64,000 nt of DNA from Nepenthes gracilis (taxonomy: Eukaryota > Streptophyta > Magnoliopsida > Caryophyllales > Nepenthaceae): the NCBI GenBank assembly GCA_033239525.1, contig BSYO01000016.1:9435045-9499044 (forward strand), in the 5' to 3' direction. Within the stretch, counting starts at the first letter, position 1. Every line of letters begins with the position of its first letter. Below are positions 22,010 to 32,402 of the stretch, in pieces. The position numbers and the translations under genes were made by a program. Below the pieces are notes generated by a model. That model made no database searches and was not told the DNA's origin. It saw only the letters and a list, made by a program, of their open reading frames with translations.

Positions 22010-22783
22010 TGTTGAGTACAATCTAAAATAAGATCGGCTCAACCCAATGAAATACAAATTTATGGGATTGCAAAAGCTCTTGAAAAAATATGAAATAATC
22101 AACTTGTTAGAACTAAAACAAAAGATAATCAAGAATCTGTCCATACTACTAACTTATCAAACATCCAAGTAGTCAGATTGTTAATAGTACAAAAAATCGA
22201 GACATCCAATCACATGATAAAAAATTAAACTAGGTATTAAATTCTGATAAATAATTATATGAATCGAGAGATGAATGGCCATATTAAACGAGCAGTTATA
22301 GGATTAAAGGACACGCATCAAACTCTAGAGAGTTAGAGGCCTATGTAACATTTGGGTCGTTTAATTTCCTAACAGTATAATACCTCAATTAATATACAAT
22401 CATACTAATTTTAGAAAAATGTATTGATTAACTATAAAGTTATAAATACACCAAGTTTTCACAATCAAGAGGATCCAAACGGGCGGAATCAAAAGGAAAA
22501 GAAAAGCAAGTGTAGAGCTCGATTTCTTGAGACACTTGTACCTTCTTATAATTACGGAGTTAAGCACTCCAATCCTTAAACTCTCTTCCACACTCTCATC
22601 CCTAATTATCTTTTATTTTCATAGAAAGATTTTTAATTTAAATGTTGAATAATATTTCAAAGAGAGAGTGTTGTATTATTTGTCATCTTATTAACTATTT
22701 TAGTGCGTAGTATTTGGATTAAAAGTTTAAAAGTTTGACCCGATTTTACTCAAACGACTATTTAAATCTCAAAGTACACATTA
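22010..22783 (+). repeat. 3' LTR of T2
   Basis: Starts TGTTGAGTACA and aligns with 8422-9187 throughout. Ends TACACATTA, followed by the TATTT duplication. The two LTRs differ at many places, mostly transitions, so the insertion is old. Confidence 0.85.
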
Positions 22784-22788
22784 TATTT
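22784..22788. repeat. Right target-site duplication of T2 (TATTT)
   Basis: Identical to 8417-8421. This pair fixes the outer ends of T2. Confidence 0.8.
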
Positions 22789-24596
22789 GACTGAGCAATC
22801 TATGGGCTATTGGTCGTTGGTACCAAAAATATTAAAAGTAGTTTCTATTTTAAAAGTTTTATTTCTTAATTTTCATTGTAGTATTTGTTCAATTATATTT
22901 AAAATGTTAAGTTAAATTAATAATATTTTTTATTTGCTTGGTAATGCGCTTGTAATACCCAAAAAGGAAGAACTCCAGAAATATAAAAAATAAGAAAAAA
23001 TATTAATTTTAGACTTGTTACAGATAAAAAAAAGAGACAGGTGTTCTTAATACCTTTGGCAAGGCACTTCTCTGATTTTGATGTTTCAACCCCTTTCAGG
23101 AAAAAGAATGATTTTTACAAATTTGATTTTTTTCATAATTTTTATAAGGAATTGATTAATATCCATCGTAAGTTACTCTGATTTATTAAAGTGTGTGCAT
23201 ATTAAACAATTATACACGCCACGAGCAAAATCCCTTGGAGAATGGGAGAATCCACCCGAGTATATTAAAGTATTTGATTCAGCTGATTCCGTGAAGCTTT
23301 GGGTATTAAATCAACGGCCAAGATCTTCCAGTTTCTTGGGATATTTTACGACAAATAATTTTCTTTTGTGATCATCCGAAAGCAAAATCCCACGACGGAA
23401 AAGCGTTTTTTTGTCTCGGTGCGGCGCCTCCGGAATTCGCTCCGTCATTTTCTCCCACGCATCTCTTGCGTTCCCACCGAAACATCATGACAAATTAGTC
23501 AAATTTGAAACAGCCACTCGAAGATCGGAACCCCTGTGCGTAAATGGAAGTTCCCATTTCATGAATTTTACTAAAAATTCTCTCTAAAAGCAACGTCGCC
23601 GCCTCTTAAGGCTGTGAAAATCAAGTAAACACCTAAAAGCATGAAAAGTAAACCTCACCAAAATTAATCAGACCTGCGTTGTTATTATTATCAATTTGTT
23701 TATGGGTTAACTTATTTCTATCACTTATCTTAATCACGATTGATAAAATATAATTATAGATTTTATAAATTTCACTCGAATGGCCCCTTTCACAAACGGC
23801 TGCATCTGGGTTCGGCTTAAATTACCATAAGTCAGTATCACACAAAGTAAACATAAATCGTATGCATACGTAACAAATACTTGAGCATTGGTACGGGGCA
23901 ATAAATAGAAAACCATTCAAAGCGCAGCTCAATTTTTTGAGAGGCCGAAATAAAACTTTGGAAAAACAATTTTAAAGACATTATAAAGAACTACTTACCG
24001 AGGAAGGGAAGCTTCGATCTTTTACCCTAACGAGGGAAGTTTCTCTCCCTGTTCTTGGATATACAGATGGGAATAGGTAATATTTCATTCTCTCATAGTA
24101 TTTTGATCTTATTAAACATTTATAGTGGCTTTAGAAAGTGGTTGGCATGTCAGGATGCTATTATTCCTTACAATAGATGAGCAAGTGTACATTTGATCAG
24201 CAATTCAATATAATAAATTATTTTATTCTGCACGTATAAAGGAGCGTTCTGTGTATGCAGGTCCTTATTTTCAAGCGAAAAACGCGACATACGCCATCTT
24301 GACGCCATACTTAAGACTTTCTTTTTTTTTTTTGAAATTAAATTGCAAAATACTTTAGCACTGTTTATATTTATTGTCCGGATGAAATAACATACGCGTT
24401 TAAATTCATTTCAGGCTACGTACTCAATGACATCGGCGAGAGAAAAAATGCTCTACGCAAAAACAAAAATGTCAAAATTTGTTTCCGTGGTTGGGACTAA
24501 GATACCGACTTAAAAAGGAAGAAATTATAAAGATATTATTTTAATTTTGTTATTTTTAATTTAACTCTGAACTTTTGTTCTAATATTAGTTTTAAT
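22789..24596. other. Sequence between T2 and T3, no gene recognised
   Basis: Mostly AT-rich. A GC- and CpG-richer patch at about 23380-23620 (GGTGCGGCGCCTCCGGAATT area) stands out and could be the promoter or first exon of a decayed or unrecognised gene, but no open frame supports this. Confidence 0.35.
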
Positions 24597-25530
24597 GCAT
24601 CATTGGATTCAAATTATTGAATAAGTTAGGGTACTATTTGATCTTTTCTGAAGGTCGAAATGAAACGGGTCTGGTCCTCGTTATTTTTGAATTTAGATGT
24701 TGCGTAACACAACTAACGAATAAAATATTAGAGAATGGTGGGACTCTCTCATTTATATATCTTTTGATATTCAAATTAGAAAATTTTCTATGACGGAGAG
24801 AAAGATAAAGGATGTAATAAATACATTGATGTATGAAGGACGGGATTGAATGTTGGCAGAGAATTGAGTTTCGGTGAGTACGCTCGGTCAGGGAGCGGCC
24901 TTGAGGTGGAGGGTTGAATTTCGATGAGTGCGCTCAACTGAGGATCAATGATCAAGAGCGGCTTTAAGGCGGAGGATTGAGCTCCAATGAGTACACTCAA
25001 TTGAAGAGCGATTTTGAGGCGAAGGAGAATTGAGTTCCGATGAATGCGATTTTGAAGTACGTCTTGGCAAAAATGTGACTTAGAGGAATAAATGCTATCT
25101 TCAAGGAGTAGCTTTGAGGTGGATAATTTTGTCACTTCTCTCTTCTTCAAATTTTTCTCTCTAGAAGCCTCCTTTTCTTGCAGAGAAATGGAGGTATTTA
25201 TGGAAAAAGGGTGCTGCCTAGCTGTTATTGGGGCATTGATTGTGCCGTAATTTTTGGCCTTCTAAGTTCATCAATTTAATGTTTTCATAGCGGGTTGCGC
25301 CATTTCCGACAACCTAAGTGCGACAAGCTGGCATGAGCCCCCTCCGCCTCTGCCCTTGTAGCTATGGGGGACCACACATCTGCAGCGGTCTCGTTGGCTG
25401 GTCTGTCAAGTTGGAGCCGATAAGGCACGTGTTTCTCGGCTGCGCTCGGTGGGTGTTTCCGTGGGATTAGGTTGGCGCTCTTTCCTTACGAGCTTGATTT
25501 CGAATCGACCTATGGGTATCAGACCCATCA
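24597..25530 (-). repeat. 3' LTR of Tat element T3 (minus strand)
   Basis: On the minus strand it starts TGATGGGTCTGAT at 25530, preceded by the purine tract TTGAGGGTTAG, just as in T1 at 5310. A TATA-like CCATAAATACC is at about 25200, then the repeated CTC(A/C)AAATCGCTC(T/C) units, then the AATATCAAAAGATATAT segment shared by all Tat LTRs here, ending near 24600 in GAATCCAATGATGCA. Orientation is opposite to T1, T2 and T4. Confidence 0.72.
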
Positions 25531-25762
25531 CTAACCCTCAAACTGAAAGGCCTAACTAGTCAACTCTCAACACATTCATGATAGAATGTCATCTGCAAGT
25601 TTGTGTGAACTTTCCTTTTCAAGGTGTTATCCGAATATTTGCTCTGTTTAGCAGGATTCGGTACTGATTCGATTCTCTATCGCTGGCAACTTGCTGCCGA
25701 GGGCAATCTTTTGGCGCAAGCATAATCTTCTCGATTTAATATTGGATGATCTCCTCCTTCGG
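25531..25762 (-). other. T3 polypurine tract and leader of the antisense unit
   Basis: The polypurine tract (minus strand, 25531-25541) marks the boundary between the internal region of T3 and its 3' LTR. The remainder shows no gene. Confidence 0.45.
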
Positions 25763-26540
25763 CTATAAGTAGAGGGATTCTCAACGCCTCGCATCACAAA
25801 TCGCCTTCACCAGATTAGTGGTGTGAGAGTTTAGAGCTGGCATGGAGCCTGCACAACTACAAGCCGGGATTGGTGGAGCTTCTTCACAGATGTTCGAAAT
25901 TGGAGCTGAGCAATTGCCTGAACTCTGTCGTGGTTTCCTTCTTTTGGGCCAAGCTCAAACCTTCCTTGCATCGCACTGTGCAAGGTCTCGGTTTTGGTGG
26001 CCATCTTCCACTTCTCCTAGACGAGGTCGTGATGGTCCTTGCTTGGGCAACCTTGAAGGAGTGGCAACTTGACCCTTCTGATAGGAGGGGGTGACACCCC
26101 ATCCCCTCCGAGGGGAGCAACTCAATCCTAGGCTCCCCATGAGAGGACTGACCTTGGGACCATTGGATGAGGAACTTCCTTAAGTCCATGTCGAATCTCT
26201 AGCCGTCGTCACTGCACTGGGTCTAGGGTAAATCCAGAAGCTCACAGACTGTGTGACTACAGCCAATTTCAATAAACGATTCTTGGTGGTCGCCTCCCAA
26301 GTGAGAACTAGTGCTTTGCTCCTTATTCTTATAACGGAGGGCTTTTGCATGCCTTTCTCACCATGCTAGTCTCTCAGGTCAGATACCACGACGGCTATCA
26401 TGGGTATTTTTCTCTTGCAACTGTATTCCCCAAAGCTAGTCAGACGAATGTAGTCAGATCGCTATTTCATGTATTTTTATTTTCTTTTTGAGTTGTACAT
26501 TCGCTGTTAAAAGCTTATATTTTGTAAAAAGAATCAGTGA
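25763..26540 (+). pseudogene. First transcription-unit-like segment in T3 (antisense to T3)
   Basis: A TATA box CTATAAGTAG is at 25763-25772. The first ATG (25842) opens a 76-codon frame (MEPAQLQAGIGGASS...), and an overlapping frame (to 26094) reads LNSVVVSFFWAKLKPSL and LLLDEVVMVLAW. Around 26490-26545 the sequence looks like a plant transcript end (TTGTACATTC, GTAAAAAGAATCAGTGAATG). The place, antisense between pol and 3' LTR of T3, suggests part of the Tat antisense ORF or its upstream exon. I recognise no domain. Frames are broken. Confidence 0.4.
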
Positions 26541-27167
26541 ATGAAATTACCTCGCATTATTTGCCCTCATATTGCATGGCTCCAATATCCTTACATGATG
26601 TGAATAGTTGAAACGCTTGCATACTATTTTGCATTGGCTGATACCTATCAATTTGACATTCAAACGGTCGGTGACTCGATCTTCTAGCGATCCATACTAC
26701 GGCCAATCGTCTCAAGCACTTGGTCGGGACACGAGCCAAGAGAATTAGCCTTAAGCCTACTGGGCTAGTGGCCACTGCTTGGCGTTTGATAGTCAGATGA
26801 TTTGGATTACTGGTGTCTTAGTCCTCTAGGGATCCTGCCCATGACCAGCTGTCCTAAACACTTGATTGGGACATGAGCTAGGCGAATCAACCTCAAATCT
26901 GGTAGGGTTGCTTGTGACCTGTGTGCAGTCTTAGAAAGTAGCGAGCCAAGTTATCATTGCCTGTGCTGCGCCACCGGTTTGATGATCCAAGCATCTAGGC
27001 TATCAACTGTCAGCATAATGTGTGGGGAGTCATCGTGTCAATCATCATGATGAGGCCAGCGAAGAGACACTCCGCAAACACGCTACAGTGAGAGCACGTG
27101 TCACGACCATTATGGAGACATGCCTCTTCGGTATCTTTAAACGATGCTATCGCATGACTAAGGTGTT
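26541..27167 (+). other. Spacer between the two antisense units of T3
   Basis: No gene visible. A phrase of about 120 bp is loosely repeated (TCAAGCACTTGGTCGGGACACGAGCCAAG at about 26713 and TAAACACTTGATTGGGACATGAGCTAG at about 26854), pointing to an old local duplication with a period near 141 bp. Confidence 0.45.
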
Positions 27168-28780
27168 GGCTATTTAAGCGTTGGCTCTCAGCCATCTATG
27201 CATCTCTTTGATATCAAAGTGTCTCTGCCCCAAATCGCCATTCTCATTCCTGATTCGCACAGTTTTTTGCATGGCTTCCCAAGGTGTAGCCAATATTTAG
27301 TCTAGCTTGAGTGGCACTAGTCAGCACGTCTCCTCAAGTGCACTAGATGGGGTGTGGAGGGAGACTTGGTGGAGAAGGGTGACACCCCTGCCATGCCAGG
27401 TCGTTGCCCCAAAAGGAATTATAGGGACCTGCTTTCATGAGACTCCTCTATGCGAGCCTTGATGAAATGGCTCCTCCATCAACTACTATCTCTAAGGAGT
27501 GTCGGAGGATTGACACAACGTGCATGAGGGCACCTACTCCAGTTGCCGGTGAACCATCGAGGAGGCTGGGCTTTGAAGAGTCTTCATCAGACAGCATGGG
27601 GCTTAGCGACTTGACTGAATAGTCTGATGAGCCCTCTACAGATTTTGCTGATAGAGCGGGGAGTCACCTGGCTAGCGGGATGGATAGACAAGTCAACACC
27701 GTGGCCGTAGCCGAGTCGGCAGACCCTAATCTTGGTGGCTTCTTCTCCGGAGACGTCTGCGTCCACCTCTCCCGCTATTTTTGTCGAGGAGGGTGTTGGA
27801 AGCGCTTAGATAAAGGAAGGAGCGGTTGAAGATGACCCATAGGCTAGTACTGCTGTTGAGGAGGCATCTTGTCCTAAAAAATCGATGCCTAATCCCCCGA
27901 GGGCCTCAGGTGGGCTCGGTCCTCATCTAGGTTTCAAGGTGCCTCTTCCCCATAACGTGCTACCTCTATGATCCTTACCAATCCCCACTAGAGTTGGAGT
28001 TGAGGATCTTCCTAGCACGCCGCACCAGGGAGGGCCATTTTACCATAAGGTACTACGTCATAAATTTCTTTTTATTGACATTGTGCTCTTTGCTATCATA
28101 CCTGATTGATCATACCTTATTACTGGGTAGGTTCAGGAGGCACTCTAGGTGGTGGAGAGAGCACTGCATCAGAGGGATGCCGAGATCTTATGGCTATCCC
28201 AGGGGCACATGAGTACTGCTGTACTAAAGGACGTGGAGTGCTAAATGAACGCTATTATCGCCAAGGCTTTACAGAGGGATAAGCGGACTGGCTATCTGAA
28301 TCAAGTGCAGCTTGAGTTAGAGGCGAGATCCCGAGAGCTCTCAGAGGCAAATGCTCAGGCTATGGATCGAATTGCCTCACTTTAAGACGAGTTTCGAGGG
28401 ACACGTTAGCAACTCGCTATTCTCCAGAATGAGGTGCCCAACTTGAAGAAGAGCTAAGGTCTCGATTCCACCTTAACGAAGTTAGCCCTGCCATGGATGA
28501 TGGGTTTCAAGAGGGGCATTTACTTCAGTTGGTGAATTGCGTCTTTGGTAGCCCAGGGCTTCCCTATTGGCTTCCTAGATCTGAGGAATGCCAAAGCTTG
28601 ACATCGCGTCGACCTAGTAGACTTCTTAGAGGTAAGAGGGGGGCATGCACCACACTTATCGGGGGGCCCCGTCCTTAGGAGAGTCACCTAGTTAAGTTGT
28701 GGGTGCTTGGCGGCTTTTTGTATTTTGGAGGCATTCGGATGCCCTCGATGTATACTTCATTCCTTTAATAAAACAATTAG
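27168..28780 (+). pseudogene. Antisense ORF (aORF) of Tat element T3, with intron
   Basis: A TATA-like CTATTTAAG at 27168, ATG at 27271 (MASQGVAN), a Ser/acidic-rich middle, then at 27990-28049 a frame ending PFYHK. A GT-AG intron of 81 bp (28050-28130) follows, and the frame continues without shift: VQEAL.VVERALHQRDAEI, a Glu/Leu/Gln-rich coiled coil to about 28455, then GFPIGFLDLRNAKA. AATAAA lies at 28766. In-frame stops in the coil (28143, 28227, 28383, 28410, 28455) all fit CAG/CAA changed to TAG/TAA. The same ORF lies on the minus strand in T1 and T2. Pfam Transposase_28-like; function unknown. Confidence 0.6.
28050..28130 (+). other. Intron of the T3 antisense ORF
   Basis: CATAAG then GTACTACG at the donor, a CTGATTGATC branch-like motif, and TTATTACTGGGTAG at the acceptor. 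Both flanking exons are in the same frame (PFYHK before, VQEAL after), which argues for a real intron. Confidence 0.55.
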
Positions 28781-30694
28781 ATTATTTTAACTATTGCTAT
28801 TGTTGACTTTGTTCAACATTGGTTTTACTTTGCCAACTAAACGTTATCGTCATTGTTGCTAGGATCGAATGGACAAACTTGCATGATCTTTCTCATTCCT
28901 GTGAGGAGGTCATGGCATTGAGAAAATGTGACCACCGACTAAGCCTTCCAGCTATCGTTGTGGGGTTTTGATGAAGTCTAGGCCATCACTTGTATGTAAT
29001 CATTGGCACTCGAGTCCTATTAGAGGACATCAAACATTTGGTTCTAGTCTACCAACCATTATTGACTAATGGTACTTGTTCTTACTAGAGGAAATTGTCA
29101 CACGCATACTAAAAAGCCCCCTAAGGTTTTATAACCGCTTGTTTGGTGAGGTCTGACTTTCTAAACCCCCTAGGCCGTAATGTTCAACCTCATCTGGGCC
29201 TCTTGGTGAACAGGATTGAGGTTTTAAACGAGTTGCAACCAATTAGATAGCAAGTAAAGGAAAGTTCACCCAACTTATGGACAATCTAGGTCTTAAAATT
29301 GATGCATACACACAAGCAATCGAATGATTGGCATAATAAACGAAACAGGCAATGAATGTCGTTCAAGCACTCAGCATGGATGCATTTGACTTACCTACCC
29401 TTAGCGAGAAATAGTGTGTAGCACTTGTTGGGGCAGATGACTTGTCTGTGCCCCGGGACCAGCCTTATGATTTGGGGTCGTAGCACGTACGCCCCATTCT
29501 AGAGGATCGTCAAGGGTAGGAATGATCCCCCTCAGCAGGGGGACTGGTTGCTTCGAACGGTAGTCTCTTGCTTACGGCCTCTACACACCAAAAGACTTGG
29601 TCCGTCATTCTAAACTGGCGTGGTCTTGCCTTTTTGCATCCCATCAATAGATGCCCGGCCACTTGATTTTGGATGTCGGGCTCTTATTGCTAACATTTGA
29701 TCTGTAGGTACGAGGGGGGACCTCACTCGGCATGAAGGTAGCGTCTTCTAGTGTGGAATGTCACATTCATGGGGCCGAGTACTCTGCCACCCCGGAGGAT
29801 GTTCCAACCTACTGTCAGTGCTGCATCTGGAATCTTAGGGCCCTAGGAGCCTGACAAAGCACAGAAGTTGCCAAGGTGTAACACCGATTGGAACTTCGGC
29901 TGTGGGGCTCCAAGTTCGGTTCCCTGATACTGCAAGGAGATGGTGACGATCGAGTCCCCATCATGAATAGTGACCTTACTAGGTCGGCGAAATGCCTGCA
30001 AGGGCTACTTAAAGCTTCTTGGACTGGAGGCCTCCTGTCACCATGAGTGCAGTGTGGATTCTGCCATTTTGGGCTTTCATCTCACATCTCATGACTCAGT
30101 TAACCCTATAGCCGCACTTCGGCCCTATCGCTTGTGGCCGATCAGGCCTCAAGATTGTCAGTGTAATGGGTCCTCTGAGGATGTTGATTCTCTCTGATTT
30201 CTCCTTCTAGGAGCCAAAGTCTTGGAGTTAGAGAGCAGAGCCCCCAAGTCTAATAGCGAGTATTAAATCAAGAAGATAATGCTAATGACAGAAAATCGCC
30301 CGATTCAAAGGATCATCCCAAATCTCATCGGAGGCAGCGAATAGAATCCTGCCTCTCCATGCAACGAATCAGCAGAGCGCCTGGGGAAGGAGCACACAAG
30401 TATACTTACAGATGGCGTCCTATCAATGAGCATATTGGGAGTCGATGAGTTAGGCATCCCGGCATGGGGAGCTAGTGATAGGTCTAGCAGACCTCGGGGC
30501 AATCCTAGAGCTCGACCCATAGGGGAGGCAGCAGCCTTGCAGATGTTCTCTCAAGGTCGAGGAGACACGACATCAGTAGGAGGAAAGCCCAAATGCCAAT
30601 GGCCCATCACGCGGACAGACGGATCAAAGGCTCAGGCAGTGATACGGATGGCCAAGGTTGGTCGACTCAAAGTTATTCAGCAAGTAGCGGGCGA
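28781..30694. other. Unresolved retrotransposon interior between T3 and T4
   Basis: GC-richer than the flanks, with no integrase or reverse transcriptase that I can align on either strand. A plus-strand open frame of 90 codons (30426-30698) and a minus-strand one of 71 (30305-30520) overlap and neither is recognisable. Since T3 points left and T4 right, the junction between them lies somewhere here. The stretch just before 30695 should hold the antisense ORF start of T4. Confidence 0.4.
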
Positions 30695-31555
30695 TTAGGG
30701 TTGTGCATCACCGTGCCCGTAGTTGACCCTCCGCACAACCGCTAACACCACAACAACGTAGCGCGCGCGGAACTTGCCATAACAAAGCCACGATAACTAC
30801 CCTAATAGGTCAATAAATATTTTTAGAATATTACCATTGATTACGCATTACCTTAAGATGGCAGTTATGGCTCAGCAAATCTTTCCGAAAGGTAATTACC
30901 ATGCAGCAATCTCCAATATCGTCCTACAAAAGAAACGAATGTTCCCTAACGGTCACAATTACTATATGCACCCCTCGCACAATTACAAAGACAACTCAAC
31001 AGATTTACCAAAGTAACCGACATTAGCCACAAAGGCCGCACCAATTTTAATTCTATAAATATCCCTTCACCCCTATGAAAAGGGAGACTGAATAATTCTA
31101 GCATACAAGCATCCTAGAAAGATCAAAGAGCTTTCTCCCATCTCTCTTAAGCCACTCAGCCCACAAGCGTATTTATCGGAGCTCGTTTCTCCATCTCAAA
31201 ATCGCTCCCCAACTTAACATATGCATCGAAACTTAGTCTTTTATTTCCAAATAACCCCTCAATCAGACGCACCCATGAGAGTCTAATCCTCTACTAATAC
31301 TCAATTCTCCAAAACATACATCTATGCATCATTCACTCTTCTTACTTTTTATCTTTCTAAAAAAGATTTCTAACTTAAATATCGAATGACATATCAGGGA
31401 GCGAGTCTCGCTATTCTCTGGTTTCTTATTTGTTAGTTACGGTGTGTAGGATTCAAGTTTAAAATAACAAGAATTGGACTTGTTTCAACTTAACCTCTCG
31501 AGAAGATCAAGTGGCTCTCTAAGTCGTTTAGTAATTCAAATCTAGGGACACATCA
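30695..31555 (+). repeat. 3' LTR (or solo LTR) of Tat element T4
   Basis: The TATA-like TCTATAAATATCCC at about 31053, CTC/AAAATCGCTC units at about 31190, AATATCGAATGACATATCAGGGAGCGAGTCTCG at 31378 and the end CTAGGGACACATCA match the 3' LTR of T1 (6180-6364) well. No primer-binding site follows, so this is a 3' or solo LTR. The start at 30695 (TGTGCATCACC) is estimated from the distance to the TATA box in T3. Confidence 0.65.
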
Positions 31556-31938
31556 AATTCTATATAAATATAATACTTTTATACAACCTCTCAAGTAATT
31601 TCCATAGTTTTTATAAATTAATTTGAATAAAAATTTTAATATAGAATATCATTGACATTAATATAAATTTTTAAAAAGAAAAATATATAAAATCCCCCAG
31701 ACTCTAACCCTAGGTAATTTTGAAGGTAAAAATACTCGTCGTTCAAGAATTTAAAAAAAAAAAAAAACAATCGTGGAGAAGACGACAGACAGATGCATAA
31801 ATACACGAACATGGCTGATTGTACAAAGCAACCAGACGGAGCTGGCGTACTCGACTCTCCAGTCACTCTCTCCTCTCCTTCCTCTACCCTTTCCCTTCTC
31901 AAGCAAGTTCTTCTACGACTTGTATTATTCATGTTTAA

Positions 31939-31948
31939 TATATAAATA
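31939..31948 (+). promoter_or_regulatory. TATA box of the B-box gene
   Basis: TATATAAATA, about 455 bp before the start codon. Between 31965 and the start codon at 32403 I find no ATG, which fits a real leader of about 430 bases. The leader has a TC repeat at 32061, common in plant 5' UTRs. The T4 LTR ends only 383 bp upstream. Confidence 0.5.
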
Positions 31949-32060
31949 AATAGACTGATAGATGATAAAGGCTAGACTCTCTCCATCAATAAATACTATA
32001 GAATCGTCTTCCCCATCCTCAAAATCCAGCGAGCCTCTGGAACAGGTCACGACGGCCTCC

Positions 32061-32086
32061 TCTCTCTCTCTCTCTCTCTCTCTCTC
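32061..32086 (+). repeat. (TC)n repeat in the 5' leader of the B-box gene
   Basis: Thirteen TC units. Such CT runs in plant leaders can act as binding sites for GAGA-binding (BBR/BPC) proteins; here that is inference. Confidence 0.85.
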
Positions 32087-32402
32087 CCCAATACAAGTTG
32101 CAGCTCGCTTCTCTCCCACCTGTATCTTTTTCCCTGCACTTTCTCTGAGAAAATTAAAGAGAAAAGTTCAACAGGCAACAGTTCTGAAAAGCCGCTGGTG
32201 CTTATCCTGAAAAAATCACTGCTGCTTGTTTGCCCGGCTTTCCGCTGCCCAGAATCATAGCTGAAAATTTTTCATCAATTCAGATCTCAACCAAGCAGGC
32301 CCATAATAATACTGATCTGGTCATCAAAATTCGTGAATTCCATCCGTGCCCATCAACCAATATTATTTCCTTCGACGGAGGGGGTGGGGGAGGGAAGGAG
32401 AG

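Larger units (their letters stand above)
8422..22783 (+). mobile_element. Tat-type retrotransposon T2, full structure with nested insertions
   Basis: Two LTRs of about 770 bp (8422-9187 and 22010-22783) are alike along their whole length. The 5-bp duplication TATTT lies at 8417-8421 and 22784-22788. A Tat-type primer-binding site follows the 5' LTR. Gag, protease, reverse transcriptase, RNase H and integrase remnants lie in order on the + strand and antisense ORF remnants follow on the - strand. The 14.4 kb length is inflated by later insertions (a chromovirus-type LTR and LINE end within about 15.6-18.4 kb, a MITE at 20.1-20.6 kb, a tiny LINE tail at 12.3 kb). All frames are broken. Confidence 0.88.

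Noticed and set aside
24597..25530. Solo LTR
   Set aside because: A polypurine tract borders it at 25531 and an antisense ORF typical of the Tat interior follows, so the internal region is at least partly there.
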